Below are positions 12,594 through 27,460 of a DNA stretch of 64,000 nt, piece by piece. The DNA lies in assembly GCF_901709675.1 (NCBI RefSeq), contig NC_051089.1:554476-618475 (forward strand), read 5' to 3'. Origin of the DNA: Syngnathus acus. Taxonomy: Eukaryota; Chordata; Actinopteri; Syngnathiformes; Syngnathidae. The position numbers and the translations under genes are program-made. The notes beneath the pieces were generated by a model. It searched no databases. It had not been told where the DNA came from and worked only from the letters and a program-made list of their open reading frames with translations. How positions within the stretch are numbered: the stretch's first letter is position 1; each line of letters starts with the position of its first letter.

Positions 12594-15500
12594 ACTTCTC
12601 CCTTTCTTCATCTTCCTCCATCTGCTCTTCTTCCTGCCGTTCCTCTTCTCTGCTGCCCTCCTTCTTTTTCTCCTGCTTCTTCTCGCCTTCCTCCCGGCTC
12701 CACTTGTTGCTCCTGCTGGTCGCTCCTCCTCTTCTCCTTCCTCATCCGTCAAGTCCTGCTCTGCCTCCTGCGTTCTTGTTGTTCTCCTGTGAACCCCCAT
12801 TGTTGTGGCAGTCGCGCGAGGGAGGTGACCTTGTTGGCTAATTAACGTCTTATTGTGACTTTAATTAGAGCGACTAAAGCGCTCGACCTGACGACGAGGA
12901 GCATTGAAAGGCGCACCTGCTCGCAGGTAAATTGCTCGGCTCACGGTGGGCGTGTCTCGGCCGGCTGGCCGGCCGCGTTCCAAGCGACGCCATCCAGAAG
13001 TTAGCCGAGCTATTTCGTGTTCCTCGCCGTTCCTCCTTTTCTCGCCTTCCAAACAAAGTTGCTTGTCGGTCGGCCCAGACAGACGGCGTCTTCAGCCCCT
13101 GCGGTGCTTCTCCCCCCCCCCCGGTTTGTCTTGATGTTTTCATCGCGCTCGCTGCTCCCTCGCCGACGCTCGCTTTTGCTTTATTTGCATGCGGGCCAAA
13201 AATAAAAGAACATGTTTGTTGTTCACGCACACGAGGCACATATGCCAATCAAAAGGATGACTGAAGGCTGCGGGGGAGGAGACGATATGTGAGGTGGACC
13301 ACTTAAGCGCGAGGACGTGAAGAAGATGCCAAGGACGACTGCCAGAGTCCCTTTTTTTGCTCTGCGGGATGATGGACCAAGTGAGAAAATTGTCTCAAAT
13401 CAAAAGTTCAGGGCAAAAAAAGGTATTTTTTTTATTATAAAACTTGATGTTGGGCAATCCAACAAATTATTTGAAGCTGGAGAAAATACGACTTCCCACA
13501 ACTAATTGCTCCAACAAGGCCTGCGGGTTGACATCAGCGTCACATGACTTCTTCATCTACAACTTTGTGTTTGGTGTGACAAAGTGAAGAAACGCCAAAC
13601 GTGTTTTGTGCCGATAGCCATGAAGAACACGCAAACGCCGCTCGCCATTTATCAGCCGACGCAAAAGCGACCATCCCGTTATCATGTTTGTGAGACCGGA
13701 TGATAAAGACGCAGCTTCCTCCTCCTCTTTTTTTTTTCTTCCTCCTCCTCTTTTTTTTTCTTCTTCTACTCATTCGCACACCGCATGGACAGATAAACAC
13801 ACACCGACGCACACGCACTGTGGCCTTTTCCAACCGGGAAGGGCCGAGCGAAGCCGAGGAAAATGACGTGGACGAAGCAAAGTCGTCCGGCGCGGCGCCT
13901 AATTAGACGGTGGGCGCCGTTTGAAGCGCACGGCGAGCACAAAAGATGGCGTCAAACGGCGGCCTTAATCCGCCATGTGCCCTTGACGATAACGCGCGGC
14001 AATATGTCGTTCTCTTCCTCCTTAACCCTCGCCTTCTTTTTCACGCCTTTGTCATTTTTCATTCTTTTTTTACTTTTGACGCCATCTGGCCGCGCGCGTC
14101 TCGGCTGATTTATCGGGACGCTTCTAATTGGAGTTGGTGTCGGCTGTCGGACGTAACGCGGGACACTTGATTTGGTACACCTGCGTGCGCTGGCGGCTCA
14201 AAACGATGACTTTACGCCAGAGCGGGAACAGACAGATGCGCGGAAGGTGTCTCGGAGTAAGTTGAAATGCGTCGAAATGTGCTTCCCGTGCAAAGGGGAT
14301 TTAAAAACCAAAAAAAGAGGGTGTCGCTGGACGGCTGGAGCGTAAACACCGCCGCTTCCTTCTCGGAAGTTTTTTCGAAGGCACGTCCACTAGAGCCCCG
14401 TTTCCTCGCAGGGCCGACTCGTCTTTTGTTCTCACTCAAGTGGATTTTTTTTTCTTCTTTCCTCGCCGTCAAAGTCAAGTGTGTGCTAAAGCGCGTGCGA
14501 AGCGTGCCGGCGAGGCCTTATCGAATGTTTCCTCTTAGCGAGGCAGAAAGGCAAAAGAATGAAACGAGAATGAAACATTCCGAGCGTCGGCGATGAGCTG
14601 AAACAAAGCGCCACGCTTTTTTTTGGTCTTCTTCTTCTTTTAAACATCCTCAAATTGTCCATTCAGCGGGCAAGTCGCGGACAAAATGTCGGCGGCGTCA
14701 AAAAAGTGCGCGGCAGATTGAATAAAATGGTGCGGGCGGGGGGGGGGGCAGATTAGTCATGGAGTTGAGCCCGCGCAGTCTTTGAGGCGTCGCACAATGG
14801 CGCCCTCACAAGTGCACAAAAGGCCACGTTGAATATATCGCGGGTGATACACGGCCAGACGTGTAATCTCCCTTTGATTCTCGCCTGGTATTCAGCCGCC
14901 AACCTTTTCACGCCCCTGATGAGCTGCGAGCCCGCACACGCGCAACTTCCACTCTTGGAGTCATGCGAAGTAATCAAGTACAAATACTTTGGTCTCCTAC
15001 CAAAGTAGATTTTTCGCAGAGCTCCGTAACTTTTTACAAAGACAAAAACAGGGCGTGCATCAAACAACATCTTGGAAAGGTGTGCAGCCCTGTTCATATG
15101 TCAGGTTTTTGTGGTATTAAAAAAAAATGATATCCAGAAAAATGATGGTGAAACCATGAATTAGACAGGAGGGAAATAATTTAAAAAAAAAGCAAGTGAG
15201 GAAAAAGATAGGTGGGGACATACATTCTGATGTACCCCAAATCAAGTTGAGAGGTTCTCACAGACTTTTGCTGGCATTTTTTTCAAGTCTGAAGTTTTAA
15301 TAATACCCTCTCGTCTTGCGTTCAACCAGCTGGAGGTCACCCGCACCAAAGTGACGAAGAAATAAAGTGATTTTAAAGCTACTCTAATCAACTTTTATGG
15401 ACATTTTGTTTTGCTTTCCAACAACATAAGACTTCAGGTGTTGTGTTGACACTACCTGCGCGTTTAGCCAAAGCATTTGTGCTCCAAATCCAAATTTTAT

Positions 15501-15703
15501 GTGAAAGAAAACATACGTAAGAAAATTGCACACAATCGCATGTCACCTCCCAAAGAATACGCGCACACAGGTACACACACTTTCCATTCAAAGAGTGGAG
15601 TAATGCTTGGTAAGCGCTCATATTTTCTATCCCTGCTAACGAGAGTCAATGAGCTGCTTGGGCATTCATGAGTCAGTCAGTCGCTGAGCATTTGCCGCCA
15701 ATC

Positions 15704-15762
<59 letters not shown>
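15704..15762. repeat. (CA)n microsatellite
   Basis: About 29 perfect CA units. Confidence 0.95.
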
Positions 15763-15764
<2 letters not shown>

Positions 15765-18105
15765 CTTCTCCAGTGTTTTCCCTCAAATGAAAGACAATAA
15801 AAGGTCACGTCAGACGCCGTCATTTGGATATTTGATGACCAAACCATCCTGTTAAATGTATTACTCTCGTGTGTGTGTGTGTGTGGATGAAGAGGTGATG
15901 AGCCTGTCATAACTTATTATGTCAGTGTGTGTGTTGGGGGAGGGTGACAGGCTGATAAATGAACTTTCATAATGCGTGATGGATGGACACGTTGATAGAA
16001 ATGCACAACACTGAGCGCGGCTAGTTGCTAGCTACGAGTGGCCAGCCTCAAGTGTTAGCATGCTAACTGCAAACCCACCAAATGAGGCAGCGACCAATTC
16101 AAGGACTGCGTGTCGATATCTTTTTTGGAATGAGCTTGCTGCTAATGTTCGCATCGCAGCTGTCGGTCAATCTGTTTTGAAGAGGCAACTTTTGGGGGCG
16201 AGCTTCGGTGCCCCGTTCCAAACACAGATGGTTTTGTTCTTTTATGATGTCATTTTGCCGTGGCCATCTAGTTATGTTGACGGAACGTACCAACAAAGTT
16301 TGACAATCATTATCGTTGAAAAGCATGGAATTTTTGAAGGAAGATGTGAAATATATTCCAAGTACAACGATGACTCGTCTGGCGCTTAAAAAAATGCTCA
16401 AATCTCTGCGGTAATGTGTGCTAAAGGACAATAAACGGCGCATACGCTGCCGGGAGACAGTAATGAAGACAAATGCCCCGGTGTCGCTTTGAGCTGTTCG
16501 TTAGATGGTTTAGCATTAGCATTAGCTAGCATCCGCGTCACCGCATCTAATCAAATGTTAGCCCTTTGCTGTAAATAATAACAAAGGTCTAACAGACTGG
16601 CTATTCAGGGCTGATACCTTTATTTATTTATTTGGTGTACAGTTGCGTGCACCTTGAGCAGTAGCGTGGCGGCGGCGGCGGCGCGGGGACGCCATTATGC
16701 GGCGTTATTGTGCAATTCATCACCAATAATAGATTTGTTTACGCCGCCCGGGCCCCGCGCCGCCTTCCTCGCGACTCGCCATAATAGGTGCCGGATAATG
16801 ACGCTAATGCTAGCCGGCTGCGCTAATAGATGCGCTGGGAGGGATAAAGGCGCCTTGATCAGTCGGCGCGCACCTCCATTGTCTTCAAAGCGCTCTTTAA
16901 TGGAGGAGAGGCGTCCTGGGAAGGCAAAGGTGTGCACGTGTGCGCGCGTGGATAAGAGAAAGCCGGCGCACACAAGCAAGCACCCGCGGGTGTGTTCCTT
17001 GTCGGAGGCTCTCTGGTGTAAACGTGTTGAGTAAATCTGTGTTTTAGTCGTAATGTTCGCTCTTTAAACTCCTCACAGGCGCCACTGGAGACTACTGGAG
17101 CGTGCGAGTGTGTGTGTGAGTGTGCGTGCGCGCGTGCGCGTGCCTCGGGAAAAAGCACACACATACACACACACACACACACACACATTCTAAAAATGTA
17201 CATATTCATATTAGAGTGAAAAATCCGCTTAATCCCCTGCTCGCTTTGGTGTTTTAATGACCTTGTAGAGTGCAGTATGTACCCGGTTTGACAGAAATAT
17301 AATTTAGCATATTGTGACATACAAGGAATGTCGGAATTCAACCAAACCGTTTGGGAAAATGGCAATAATTTAAGCTGCCAGCAGCAATGAACGGGCCCCG
17401 CCCGCGTACTCTTCTTTCTCATGGCAGATGCTCGAAATGATCAGCCAAGTTTGACGCAGAAGCCCCCCCCCGCAACTTGCCCAAAATGGCCAAATCCAAA
17501 AACTTTTCTTTCTCTGTAGGCTACTGGAGGAACCCTTGCAAAATGTCTGACCTCTTGCTCAACTGCGAATTTTTCACACGTGAAATTTTACTTGTATTTA
17601 AAGTGAATTTTAGTTGTTGTTGTGTGTGTTTTGCGATCTGAAAGAGTACAATTGAATTCAATGCATCAGGATAGTCAACATATATATGAGCACCCTCGCC
17701 AGCCAGCCAGCCAGCCAGCCCGCCAGCCCGCCAGCCCGCCTCTGTGCCACGCGGCTGTTTAGCCGGGCTAATTTGAATATATTTTTGGGTCAACGGTGCG
17801 GCCACCAGAGACGGCACGAGCGGCGAGCCTTTGACGAACAATTTAATTTTTAATATTCTATTTCATTTAAATGGGCCACCGCTGGAGTGCTTGGATCAAC
17901 ACCAAACATGGGAGGGAGAGGGGTAGCGCAAGTGTGTGTGTGGGGGGGGGTGTCTTATTATTGTCCTGCATTTGACTGACTCATTCTATTTAAAATCATC
18001 ATTTCAGATGTTCAAGATCATCAATACATCCAATTAAACGACTGCGTCGTTTTTTGTTTTTAAATATCATATTCAATGAGTAAATGCTTTTTATGCTTAT
18101 AAATG

Positions 18106-18175
18106 CATCCATTTTCAACAGCGTTTATCCCGTTGAGGGTCGCGGGGGGAGCCTATCCCAGCTGACTTATTGGGC
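18106..18175 (-). mobile_element. Second L2/Maui-like 3' tail fragment, opposite orientation
   Basis: CATCCATTTTCAACAGCGTTTATCCCGTTGAGGGTCGCGG then GGAGCCTATCCCAGCTGAC is the reverse complement of the same LINE tail seen at 7335-7393. Only about 70 bases survive. It flags the same repeat family on the other strand. Confidence 0.6.
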
Positions 18176-21100
18176 AGACCAGACATTTATAAATGAACAC
18201 CACATCTACCTGTTGAAATACATACAAGGCAAACATACAGCCACCGGATTACGGTTAAGTAATCTAAACGCGAATGAGCCAACAGTGGTGAACTTTGTTT
18301 GAAATGTGCCACCCATACACGCGCTAAAGCTTTGTTAATTCCAATATCTATTTATCTATTCTGTGCAATTGTTAAATTCATTTGCGACGGGTGAATCCTG
18401 GGAAATGGAGTGCATGTGGGTGACGTGTTTGACCCCGCAAATCTCATTTCGTGCACTTACATACACACACACACACACACACACGCACGCAACCCATGTC
18501 CTAGCTGACAAGTCGTGCTACATGAGGAGCTTAGATCCACAAACATAAATATCTAATGAGTTGTCTGAAGTGTGCCAGGGGAGACATTAGTCTGTGTGTG
18601 TGTGTGTGCGTGCGCATGTGCGTGCATGTGGGTCTTACACATCTGCGTGCAGCTGTAAGTTGTCTGGCCTCCCTCCCTCCCTCCCCTCGCTACTTGCTAA
18701 TATGCCCCCATCCCTGCTTTAACATCCACATGTCAGCCCACCAGGGAGCGTGTGCGTGTGCGTGCGTGTGCATGCATGTGTGCAAGTCAGCATGATGCCG
18801 CACACTAGGAAATGACATCATAGCAGGGGTTAAACAGCCAAGGTTTACCTTGATTTATAATCCTAAAGCCCCCTGCCTTTTCCTCCCCTCGTGGAAGGGA
18901 GGCTGGCAGCCATTTTGAATGCTTTTTCTTGTTGATTGACATTTCAAATATTTGTGAGTTCATTTGCATTTGTGTTGAACAGTTACGCTAATGATCAAAA
19001 GTGACAAAATGTATACTAAGCGTTTGAAATATATAGATATAGCATTTCTCAATATGTCCAGTATCACATCACGTGAGAGAAATAAACACGTCTGCACGGT
19101 CTGGAAAAGTTCACTGTGCCCCGCCTTGCCTTGGCCGCTCTTGGCAGTTGTTCCCGATAACCCAATGAAACCCTAACGACGTGGTGCTGCCGTGTGCCTA
19201 AAAGGCGTTAATCCCTTCAAGTTGCGTGGAAAGTTGAACACAAACATGGCCGCCCGTCTGCTCTTTCTTCATCCTCTCTTTGTACTTCCTGTCTGTCCTT
19301 ATCACCTCGCCTCTTCCCACTTTTGTGTGCGGCTAATTAGACGTCCTCTCCAACTTTTACGCAGAAGGAACCTCTTCAATGATTCTTTTGTCCAATGTGT
19401 GTGTGTGTCAGAAAATACATTCTCAGAATTCTGGACTGTTTTATGGGCGACATGAGGAATTTTGACTTGGGCTTTGGCAGTCAGCCTTCAGGCAATAAAA
19501 TGGACACACGCACGCATATACACACACACACGATTCGGTTGGTCATCAAAGCATTTTCACTGAGCCGTTTCTAAAAAAGTGAACTATTATCAAGTTAATT
19601 ATTGTCATTACTTTATCGGATTTATTACATGTTTACATTTACGAGGGCCGTCAATTATATGCAAATGTCACACTCCCCGTGGGCCAGTTCACTCTATTTT
19701 CTTCATTAATTTGTCATTTTATTGATTTAAAAAAAAATCTTTTCTGACTATTTCTATGATGATTGTCTTCTTGAATTGAGCTATTTGACCTATATTTGTT
19801 AGCGACACGTGCATCTGTCCGTCCTGGTTGCTCAGAATAAGACGGCTAAAGCAACAATTTAGAAAAGAAAGCAATAAATACAAACGAAAAGTGTTTCGCC
19901 TCGCCGTGCAACAAGACTGGCCTTCCAGGCGCATCCCGACGCCGAGCGCATCCCGCCACGTCCCGACTTTTCCGCCGATTTGAAGTAAACACAGACGTGA
20001 TGAGATAAGATGGGATGATCAGTGAAAAAGAAAAAGAAGAGGAAAACACAGCGAGCGGTAGATAAGAGCGGCAAATATTGCGGGTAATAATGCGGGAATG
20101 TTGCGATAACAACACAGAGAAGATATCAAGGCGGCTGCAGCAGCTAAATTAGCTTGGAAATCACACGGCCTCGTTGGTGTTGTTAGCCAGGAGCACTTTT
20201 AATATCACTCCACCTTCCGTCTTCGTCTTCTTGCTTTGGCTCCAATTCCCCAAGCGACTAAAATAAAACATCAGCGAGGAGCAATTTTGATGTGTTTATT
20301 TGCGTCAAATGATCAAAACACACCAATCTTTAATTGGTTGCGCATATCACAAGCGAGCTATATGCTCGCGGTGGCGTGGCCAAATGCTAATGCTAGCAAG
20401 CGGCCCGTTCTTTTGCTTTGAAGCGTCCATTTTAGGACATGTCTGTCCTGCCGTAGCCCCGTTAATGTAACCTACTTGCCGGTTGACGGGGAATGGAAAA
20501 GATGACGCTGCCCTTCCCGTACAGCCGATTGATTACAAAATGCAAATAAAAAACATGGTTTATTATTTCAGGAGGATCGCATTTCACTGACCTATTTCTT
20601 CCACATTTAAGGGGCGTCGTCGGCGTGCAGGCGAGCTAACACAACGGCAGCTAACGGCACATCCAAATAGCAATTGCAAAGTCAAATTAATCATTTTTTG
20701 TGTGTTCAATTTGCTCTTGTTGTGTTGTGGCGTCTCACACGCAACGGCGGCGGCGGCGCTTGATAGCGGCCTAGGCAATAACAATAAAATGTCATCAATC
20801 TGCTTCTGTCACAGCAAGTTTGTACACAGTAATGACATTAGGCCCGCAGTGGCGAGCGCGGCGTGCTCTTAAAGGCGCAGGCGGGCGCGCACGCGCCTAG
20901 GCCAGTGCTGACACGCCAAGGGGCCGCTCAAGTGCACTTGCGCACTAAACAGTCGGGCCGTTTGGACCACTTGAGCCCATATGTATTCCAAATCTTAATA
21001 CTGTGGGACCACTGGAAGATATTGGTTTCATATTGATTTGATCGAATCATTGGTGTTGTTGGTATTCTTTAAATGTATCATTTTGAAAATGCAGTGTTGC

Positions 21101-22414
21101 ACTTTTAACTTTTGGGCCATATATAATATATATTTAGATCATTTGACAATATTTTTCAAAACGTTTTGATCACACATATACACATGATGACATATTTATA
21201 TTTGAAAATGTAACTGTTTTAGTATCAAATATCTATTTATTTCCTATTTTTTTCACAATATATATTTTTTTCAGTTTACCTTCAAGACAAAATATTCCCT
21301 ATTTATACGTAATTTGAAAAAAAAAATCCCTATTTTGGCAGAAATACAGCATGTAAAAAAAAAATGAATGAGTTAACAAGGGATCAGCAAAGAATGTTCC
21401 GCGTACGTTATTTAAAAATCGCTTCTACTGTTAATAAAGCTTTAATGTGGCCAGAACAAATTGTTTTCGACTATTTCCATGATTTCCTGCGGGAAAAGGA
21501 ATGAACTCCTTCCAGTCTGATTACAGGCCGGACGGGTTCCCTGCTTTTCCATCAAGGCATCTTCCGTGGGAATGTAATAGAAGGTAATAAAGTCCCATGA
21601 AAATGTGTCAGTGGCTAATTGAAAACGTTTAAAGCCAGCGCAGAGTCCAAATGAAGACGAAGAGTGAAGGACAAGAGCGCGCGGGCGTTAATGTGCTCTT
21701 AGCGCTCGTTACGTCTGCCGTGCAGTCGCTAAGATGCAAATAGCTCCGTATTGCTTGATTCACATCTAATTGACTCCCGTGGCTAACGCTGCGAAAACAA
21801 AGGCACTGGCTCGCTCGCTGCTTCGCAACAACAGCAAATAAATCATCTGCGCTCGGTGGACACTTTATTAGGGACGCCGGCCGGTTCTTCACATCCGAAT
21901 ACCGGAGCAAAAAACATACACGGAGTAAGTTTGGGTCAAAGTCAAAAGCCGCAGACCATGCCGTCATTGCGTGACAGCTGCAAATTTTTGGACGGGCTCA
22001 AAATCTGGCCCGTCCGCCCATACCCGGGGGGTGTCGCGACCGTCCCGTTTTTCCGCAGGAAACAAAATGTAAACGCGGTCTGATCAAATAAGGCAGAGAA
22101 GTCACCATCGGATGACGGAAAACAACTGAGACCAAGATCCCGCGTTGTACTTGCACTGCAATGTGTGTTTGTATTTACCTACGGATCAGAGCAGACAACG
22201 GGCACGCACACACCACCTTCTGTGATGACAAACAATAAAAAAGCAACAAAAGCTCTGGCTGAGTGTGTGCAGTGCGTATGTGCATGTAGCTAAGGGCTAA
22301 GCTCATGAACAAGGCCCCCACGCCTCGCTCTTTCCCGCTAAGTCAAACAATGCGCACACACACGCGCAAAGGGGGGGTTGGTTGCCGTGGAAACACTTGA
22401 GTCCAGATACTGAT

Positions 22415-22416
<2 letters not shown>

Positions 22417-22457
<41 letters not shown>

Positions 22458-22464
22458 TGTGTGT
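22417..22464. repeat. (GT)n microsatellite
   Basis: About 24 GT units with one GA interruption. Confidence 0.95.
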
Positions 22465-25400
22465 AGAAAAATCAATGGATCATAAATTAGGAGCGATGAG
22501 TGGCAGACTTCTGTCGTGCTAACCGGCACCACCATCAGGCCGCAAGCGGAAGTGCGAGCAGGAAGCTTCATCAAAAATGTCTTCTTTTTTTTTTTTTAAT
22601 AATTCTAATTGTTGATGTGTGTTTGCTTTGCTTGCTCTATTTTTGGCAAATTATTTTCCCAGCAAAGGCAGAGTGCCAGATGACAATAACAATCATTTAA
22701 AAACATTAATGGCATCAGGATGGAAATGTGGGAACGCGTTTAAATATTTACAAAGGCCGATTCCCGCGACGGCGTCATCAAAAAACAATTAAATATTCTT
22801 CCCAGAGTTTTTTTTCTTTGTTTGTTTTTAAAAGCAAATCATTGCCAGCCTTCTAAACACACATCTAATTGCAAAGTGAGCGGCACACTTTTTTCTTTTT
22901 TTTATTATTATTTAGTTGGTCTCCGCCTTTGCGAGCCGGAAAAGCAAAAGAGGGAAAAAAAAAAGTCGCCAATGAAGTTGATAAATAAATAAATAACATA
23001 ATTTTGAGTATAATTAGGAATATAAAGAAGCTTCTGGCTAAAGATGAGAAGCTAATTGCCTGGCGTTTATTTCTCATCAGCTTTGTTGAACAATCTTATC
23101 ACGCTCAAATGACTTGGATGCTCGGCAATCTCATCACACGCGGCATTATTTGGATGATCATTTACATTATTCTTCACATTTTCATTCGCGTCACTCCAGA
23201 CGCTGCCGTTTTCCTCGCATTGTTAGCCATGTCTGCCATGAGGAGATCCACCAAAAGGTATCAAGATGCCATTGACGAAAAATGAATAGTGCAAATTCGG
23301 CTGGTGAAGCCAGTTTGACTTGGCGAGGTGACATTTGGTGGAGCAGACCTACAAAGATCTCCAGGAAATATCCCTGAAAAGAGGGCGAGGCTCTGAAAAT
23401 GTTCCAGTTGCTTCATTGTTATTTTGAAAATTCAACCCCAGAAGCCAGTTTCACAAGTTACAAACATGACATTTGGTAGACACGTCTATCACAAGCGGAC
23501 CCACAAAAAAGTTTCTACAAGCCACCCACGGAAAGACACAGGCAGTCTGCCACTTTAGTTCAGTGCGGCCATTTTAGGCTCGTGAAACCACTTGTGGGTA
23601 TTTTTCAAAGCAGAGATTTTGTGCCACGTGTACTAAACAGATGGAAGATGCAAAATGGGAGTTTTGGTGATGCCCGTTTGATAACTTTCTGCGCCCGACT
23701 GTTGCCGCTCGCCGCCACTTTTACTGTTGTTGTTGTTTTGAAACGCTGCTAATTGAAACGGTCGCGAAGCGTGCGGGAGGACACAAGGAAGAACAAACGG
23801 ACGGAAAAGTGCCGAAGAGGAAGAAAAGTTGGAGCTTCTAAGGCGCTTCCGTCAGCTCCTTCGCCGCCGCAGCCAGGTCAGGCGTTTCAAACGTTTTGCT
23901 CGGAATCGCCATCTAATCATCATTTGCCGCTCGCGCTGACAATGGCACGGACGGACGGCCCTTTCCAAAGAAAAGCCCGGGCGGGAAAACATCCATGCGC
24001 GCCTCTCAACTTCCTTTTCAAAGCTTTGAAAAGGCCACGCCGGTTGGCTCATTAGGAAGCATGCGCAGACCACATGAAGAAGAAGCTTCCATCCGCATGT
24101 TTCACAGCTCCCGAATCATCAAGCTGCGCTCCTCAGACTTTCCTCTTTAAGCATTCACGCTAACAAAGGGCAGCCCGGTCACGTAAACACGTGTTTGACC
24201 TTCCCGGCCGGCTCTCTAATGGGCCGCTCGTCAAACACCTGACCAAGATGATTGACGCACGGCTGGATGCGCGGCGGCGGGCGAGCAGAAGAAGGAGGAG
24301 ATCTATCGGAAGAAGACGCACACGCCAGCCAGACATTTTAACCGGTGTCAGCAGACAACCTTTGGCTTGGACGTTGTCACGCCGGACGAGCGGGAAGAAC
24401 TAAGCAACTAAGTCATCGTGGCAAATATAAAAGAAAGATGTGCCTGCTTTACACACCCAAAAATAGCTCAAGGGGAACAAAAGATGTAAGGAAAATAAGC
24501 ATAAAAAGTGCCTGTACGACTTTTACGGGATTAAGTTCCGGTGATGTGATAAATAAATTGAATTTTAGAATTTGTTCAAAACATAAGAAAATGAAGTCAT
24601 ACTTCCACAATCCACACCAAAGAAGAATCACAAACAAAGAATTTGAACGGACTCGAGACATAATAAGAGAAAACAATTACTGCATGCATGCTAATAATTG
24701 TAACATATTGAATATGAAAAGGAATTCAAGTAGTAATATTATATCAGATATGAATTATGAATTCAATTGTCAGTAAGAGGAAAAGTTGCGCTTTTTCTTA
24801 ATTGAGGGGAAGCGACTTGTACATCTCAACAGCGCCTCTGGTGGAGGACGCCGGTAATAAAGACACAGAAACAAGGGCAGATGGGCACCAAGTGCGGTTG
24901 CTGATGGAGGGAGGACGGAGGAGGAGTTTGAAGGAGACCAGGAGGACAGGACAAAAAAAAAATGAAGGATGAAGGTGAGAAGTGACAAATTGGGAGAGCC
25001 GCAAAGAAAAATGAGGAGGATGCCGAAGACATGAGGCGGAGGACAACACGGACGGAGAGAGAGACGCAATGGTTTCATCCGTCCCTTTTGCTCTCTCTCT
25101 CTCTCTCTCTCTGGACACTTGATTAGGTACGCCCTGACCACCTGTGCAAGTACAGACACATTTTTATGTTGCTGATGTCGTGTGAAAGTGACTCACCATG
25201 CAACTTGGAATGAAACTTCAAGAGAGGTGCAAGTGGACGCCAATGCTAGTGACCTGTTCACCAGGATTGCTTCAAAAGGACAATTAGCTTATTGTGTGGC
25301 ATGATGGGGACATCCCATTAGGCATGAAAATGCAAGAGCGCCCCCTTCAGATGGTGAAAAGCCCCAGCCGGCCGGCCGGCCTTAAGGCCCCCCCCCCCCC

Positions 25401-27404
25401 CCCTCCTTCGTGCCAACCCTCGGGGTCGGTGCCAAGCGGCACAGATGCAAACTCCCGCCTGACCGCGGCGTTGCCAAGGCGGCGCCTGCGAAGCCTCCAC
25501 ACCAGCTGGAGACGCAAACACCAGGCCAACGCCTCCATTTACACACACGCACACATACACACACGCACACACGCAATCACAAACACACACACACACACAC
25601 ACACACGCACTCCTGGCTGCCAGCTTCGTTATCACACAGCATTGACGCCCGTTCACCATATGCCCTTTAGGACCCATGTTAGCCCGATTAGCACTAGCAA
25701 CAACATGTTCCCTATAGTGGCCGAGTCCACGTTGAGTAGAAACGTTTGGTAGAAAATGTCCAATTTTAAGCAAAGCATTTGTTCTAATATGTTTAAAGGT
25801 GTTTCAAAAATGTAGGGGGGTATTTTTTTTGACCAATATTTTTTTTCTCATGTGAAATGAGTGTTCACATTGTGGTGGTTGTCGAGTCGCGCAATTGAGA
25901 AGCTCGGAGGGGGTCGAGGGAGCCAGACGGAAGCAGCAATGTTCTTCTGGATGCTGCTCAGTGGCTGACTTTTTACCTCGGGCTCCTTAGGAGTGTGGAA
26001 ACACACTCTTGAGGGGCAAAATGGGGGTGGGGGGCCGTTCTGGGGCACAAACCATCACCCCCCCCTCATACACACACACACACCACCTCCCTTCCTGCAT
26101 GGAAGGTGCGGCCCTGGTGCTGTTGAAGAGGCTTTGATGTGCGAGGCCCGAGGACCTTTTGGACCATCACCACAAGTGTGCGTGTGCGCGTGGAGGCAGC
26201 CAATCATTGGTGGCTGCCGAAGAAAGGAAGGAATTCTCGCCATGAAGCGAATGGGCGGCGGGTGTTCGCACCAGTGGAAACTCAATTTGCTCTAATTAAT
26301 ATTCATACATTTAATTCCTAGTCATGTGTTTATTTTTGCAATATTTTATTCTCATTACCATTGAAGACAAAAGTAATCATTTCAGACAAAAATGGGGAGG
26401 GGCTTCTTTCATGAGAAGAAAACCTTTATAATTGTATTTATAACGTTAGGATTTTTTATAATTGGATGAAAAAGATCAATCAATTTACCAAAAATGGTGG
26501 AGTCAATTCTCAAGAATAAAACATGTATGGATGGTCACAATTTTAATAGGCAAAAAACAAAACAGAGAAACACAATATGTTTGAAGTCAATAGTATAAAT
26601 CTGCCATTTGGAGAAAAAAAGAAATATTTTGGGGGCAAAACGTGAGTGGTGATTTTGTTTTTGTGGTGAAGGTGAGCCAAGTGGCAAGTTTTTGCACTTG
26701 GGTAATGCGATCGCTTCCCCCACGCAACGTTAATGTGCGCAAATCACATTTTCACACACTCAGAGCCCCCCCGCCGACGGCTAAAAGCATTTTTCTTTCA
26801 CTCCTAATTTCAACTCAAATGACCGCAATGATGTCATTTCCTGCATGATTGACGGCTGACACTTGGTGACTTTTTTTAATCTTGCACTCACTCAACCAAT
26901 ACTCTGTATTTTAAAAAAAATTATACAGTAATGATAAAACTAATCAAAACCAAGCTAAAATGACACATTTTCACACAAACCCCCCCCCCCCCCCCTGCTA
27001 AAATCTGCTCTCAAAATGAATGAAAGATAACTGAATTTAAAAAATAAATAAATCAAAATGAACTAGAATGGAAAAATCACAACTATTGAAATTCTGGATT
27101 TAGGAAATACTGTGCTTTCTCTTGAAAAATACAAATTTCGCAAATATTTAATCAACTAATACGTATTTGACAGGCAACTACTGTATTGCGTAAATTGACG
27201 TGAGAATTTTTAAGGTGGTAAATCCCATGTAACAATTGTTTTTTTGGTACTCTAAAGACAACTTTGAAAAAGATCATTCTTTCAACAATATCCATCTTTT
27301 TATGATTTTAATTTATATACGTTTATTCTCGTTACATTATGACTTTATATAAATATTCTCATTTGTTTCTGGGGAAAACATTGTTTGGTATTTGATTTCT
27401 ATAT

Positions 27405-27460
27405 TTCTCTTTCTTCTCTGTCCCCCATTGTGGGACAAATAAAGGTTATCTTTGTTTTTG
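27405..27460 (+). repeat. Retroelement tail-like fragment (CCCCCATTGTGGGACAAATAAAGG)
   Basis: The short hairpin CCCATTGTGGG followed by ACAAATAAAGGTTATC resembles the terminal words of fish LINE or SINE copies. It stands alone in an AT-rich stretch with no coding sequence. Confidence 0.4.

Noticed and set aside
11992-12841. Open frames of 209, 170 and 149 codons around the GGAA and CCCT arrays
   Set aside because: Low-complexity proline, serine and leucine output of purine/pyrimidine-biased DNA, present on both strands and in several frames.
24345-24776. 143-codon plus-strand open frame in AT-rich DNA
   Set aside because: Longer than expected for AT-rich sequence, but there is no recognised domain, and it has an overlapping frame on the other strand. 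Transcript data could revive it.
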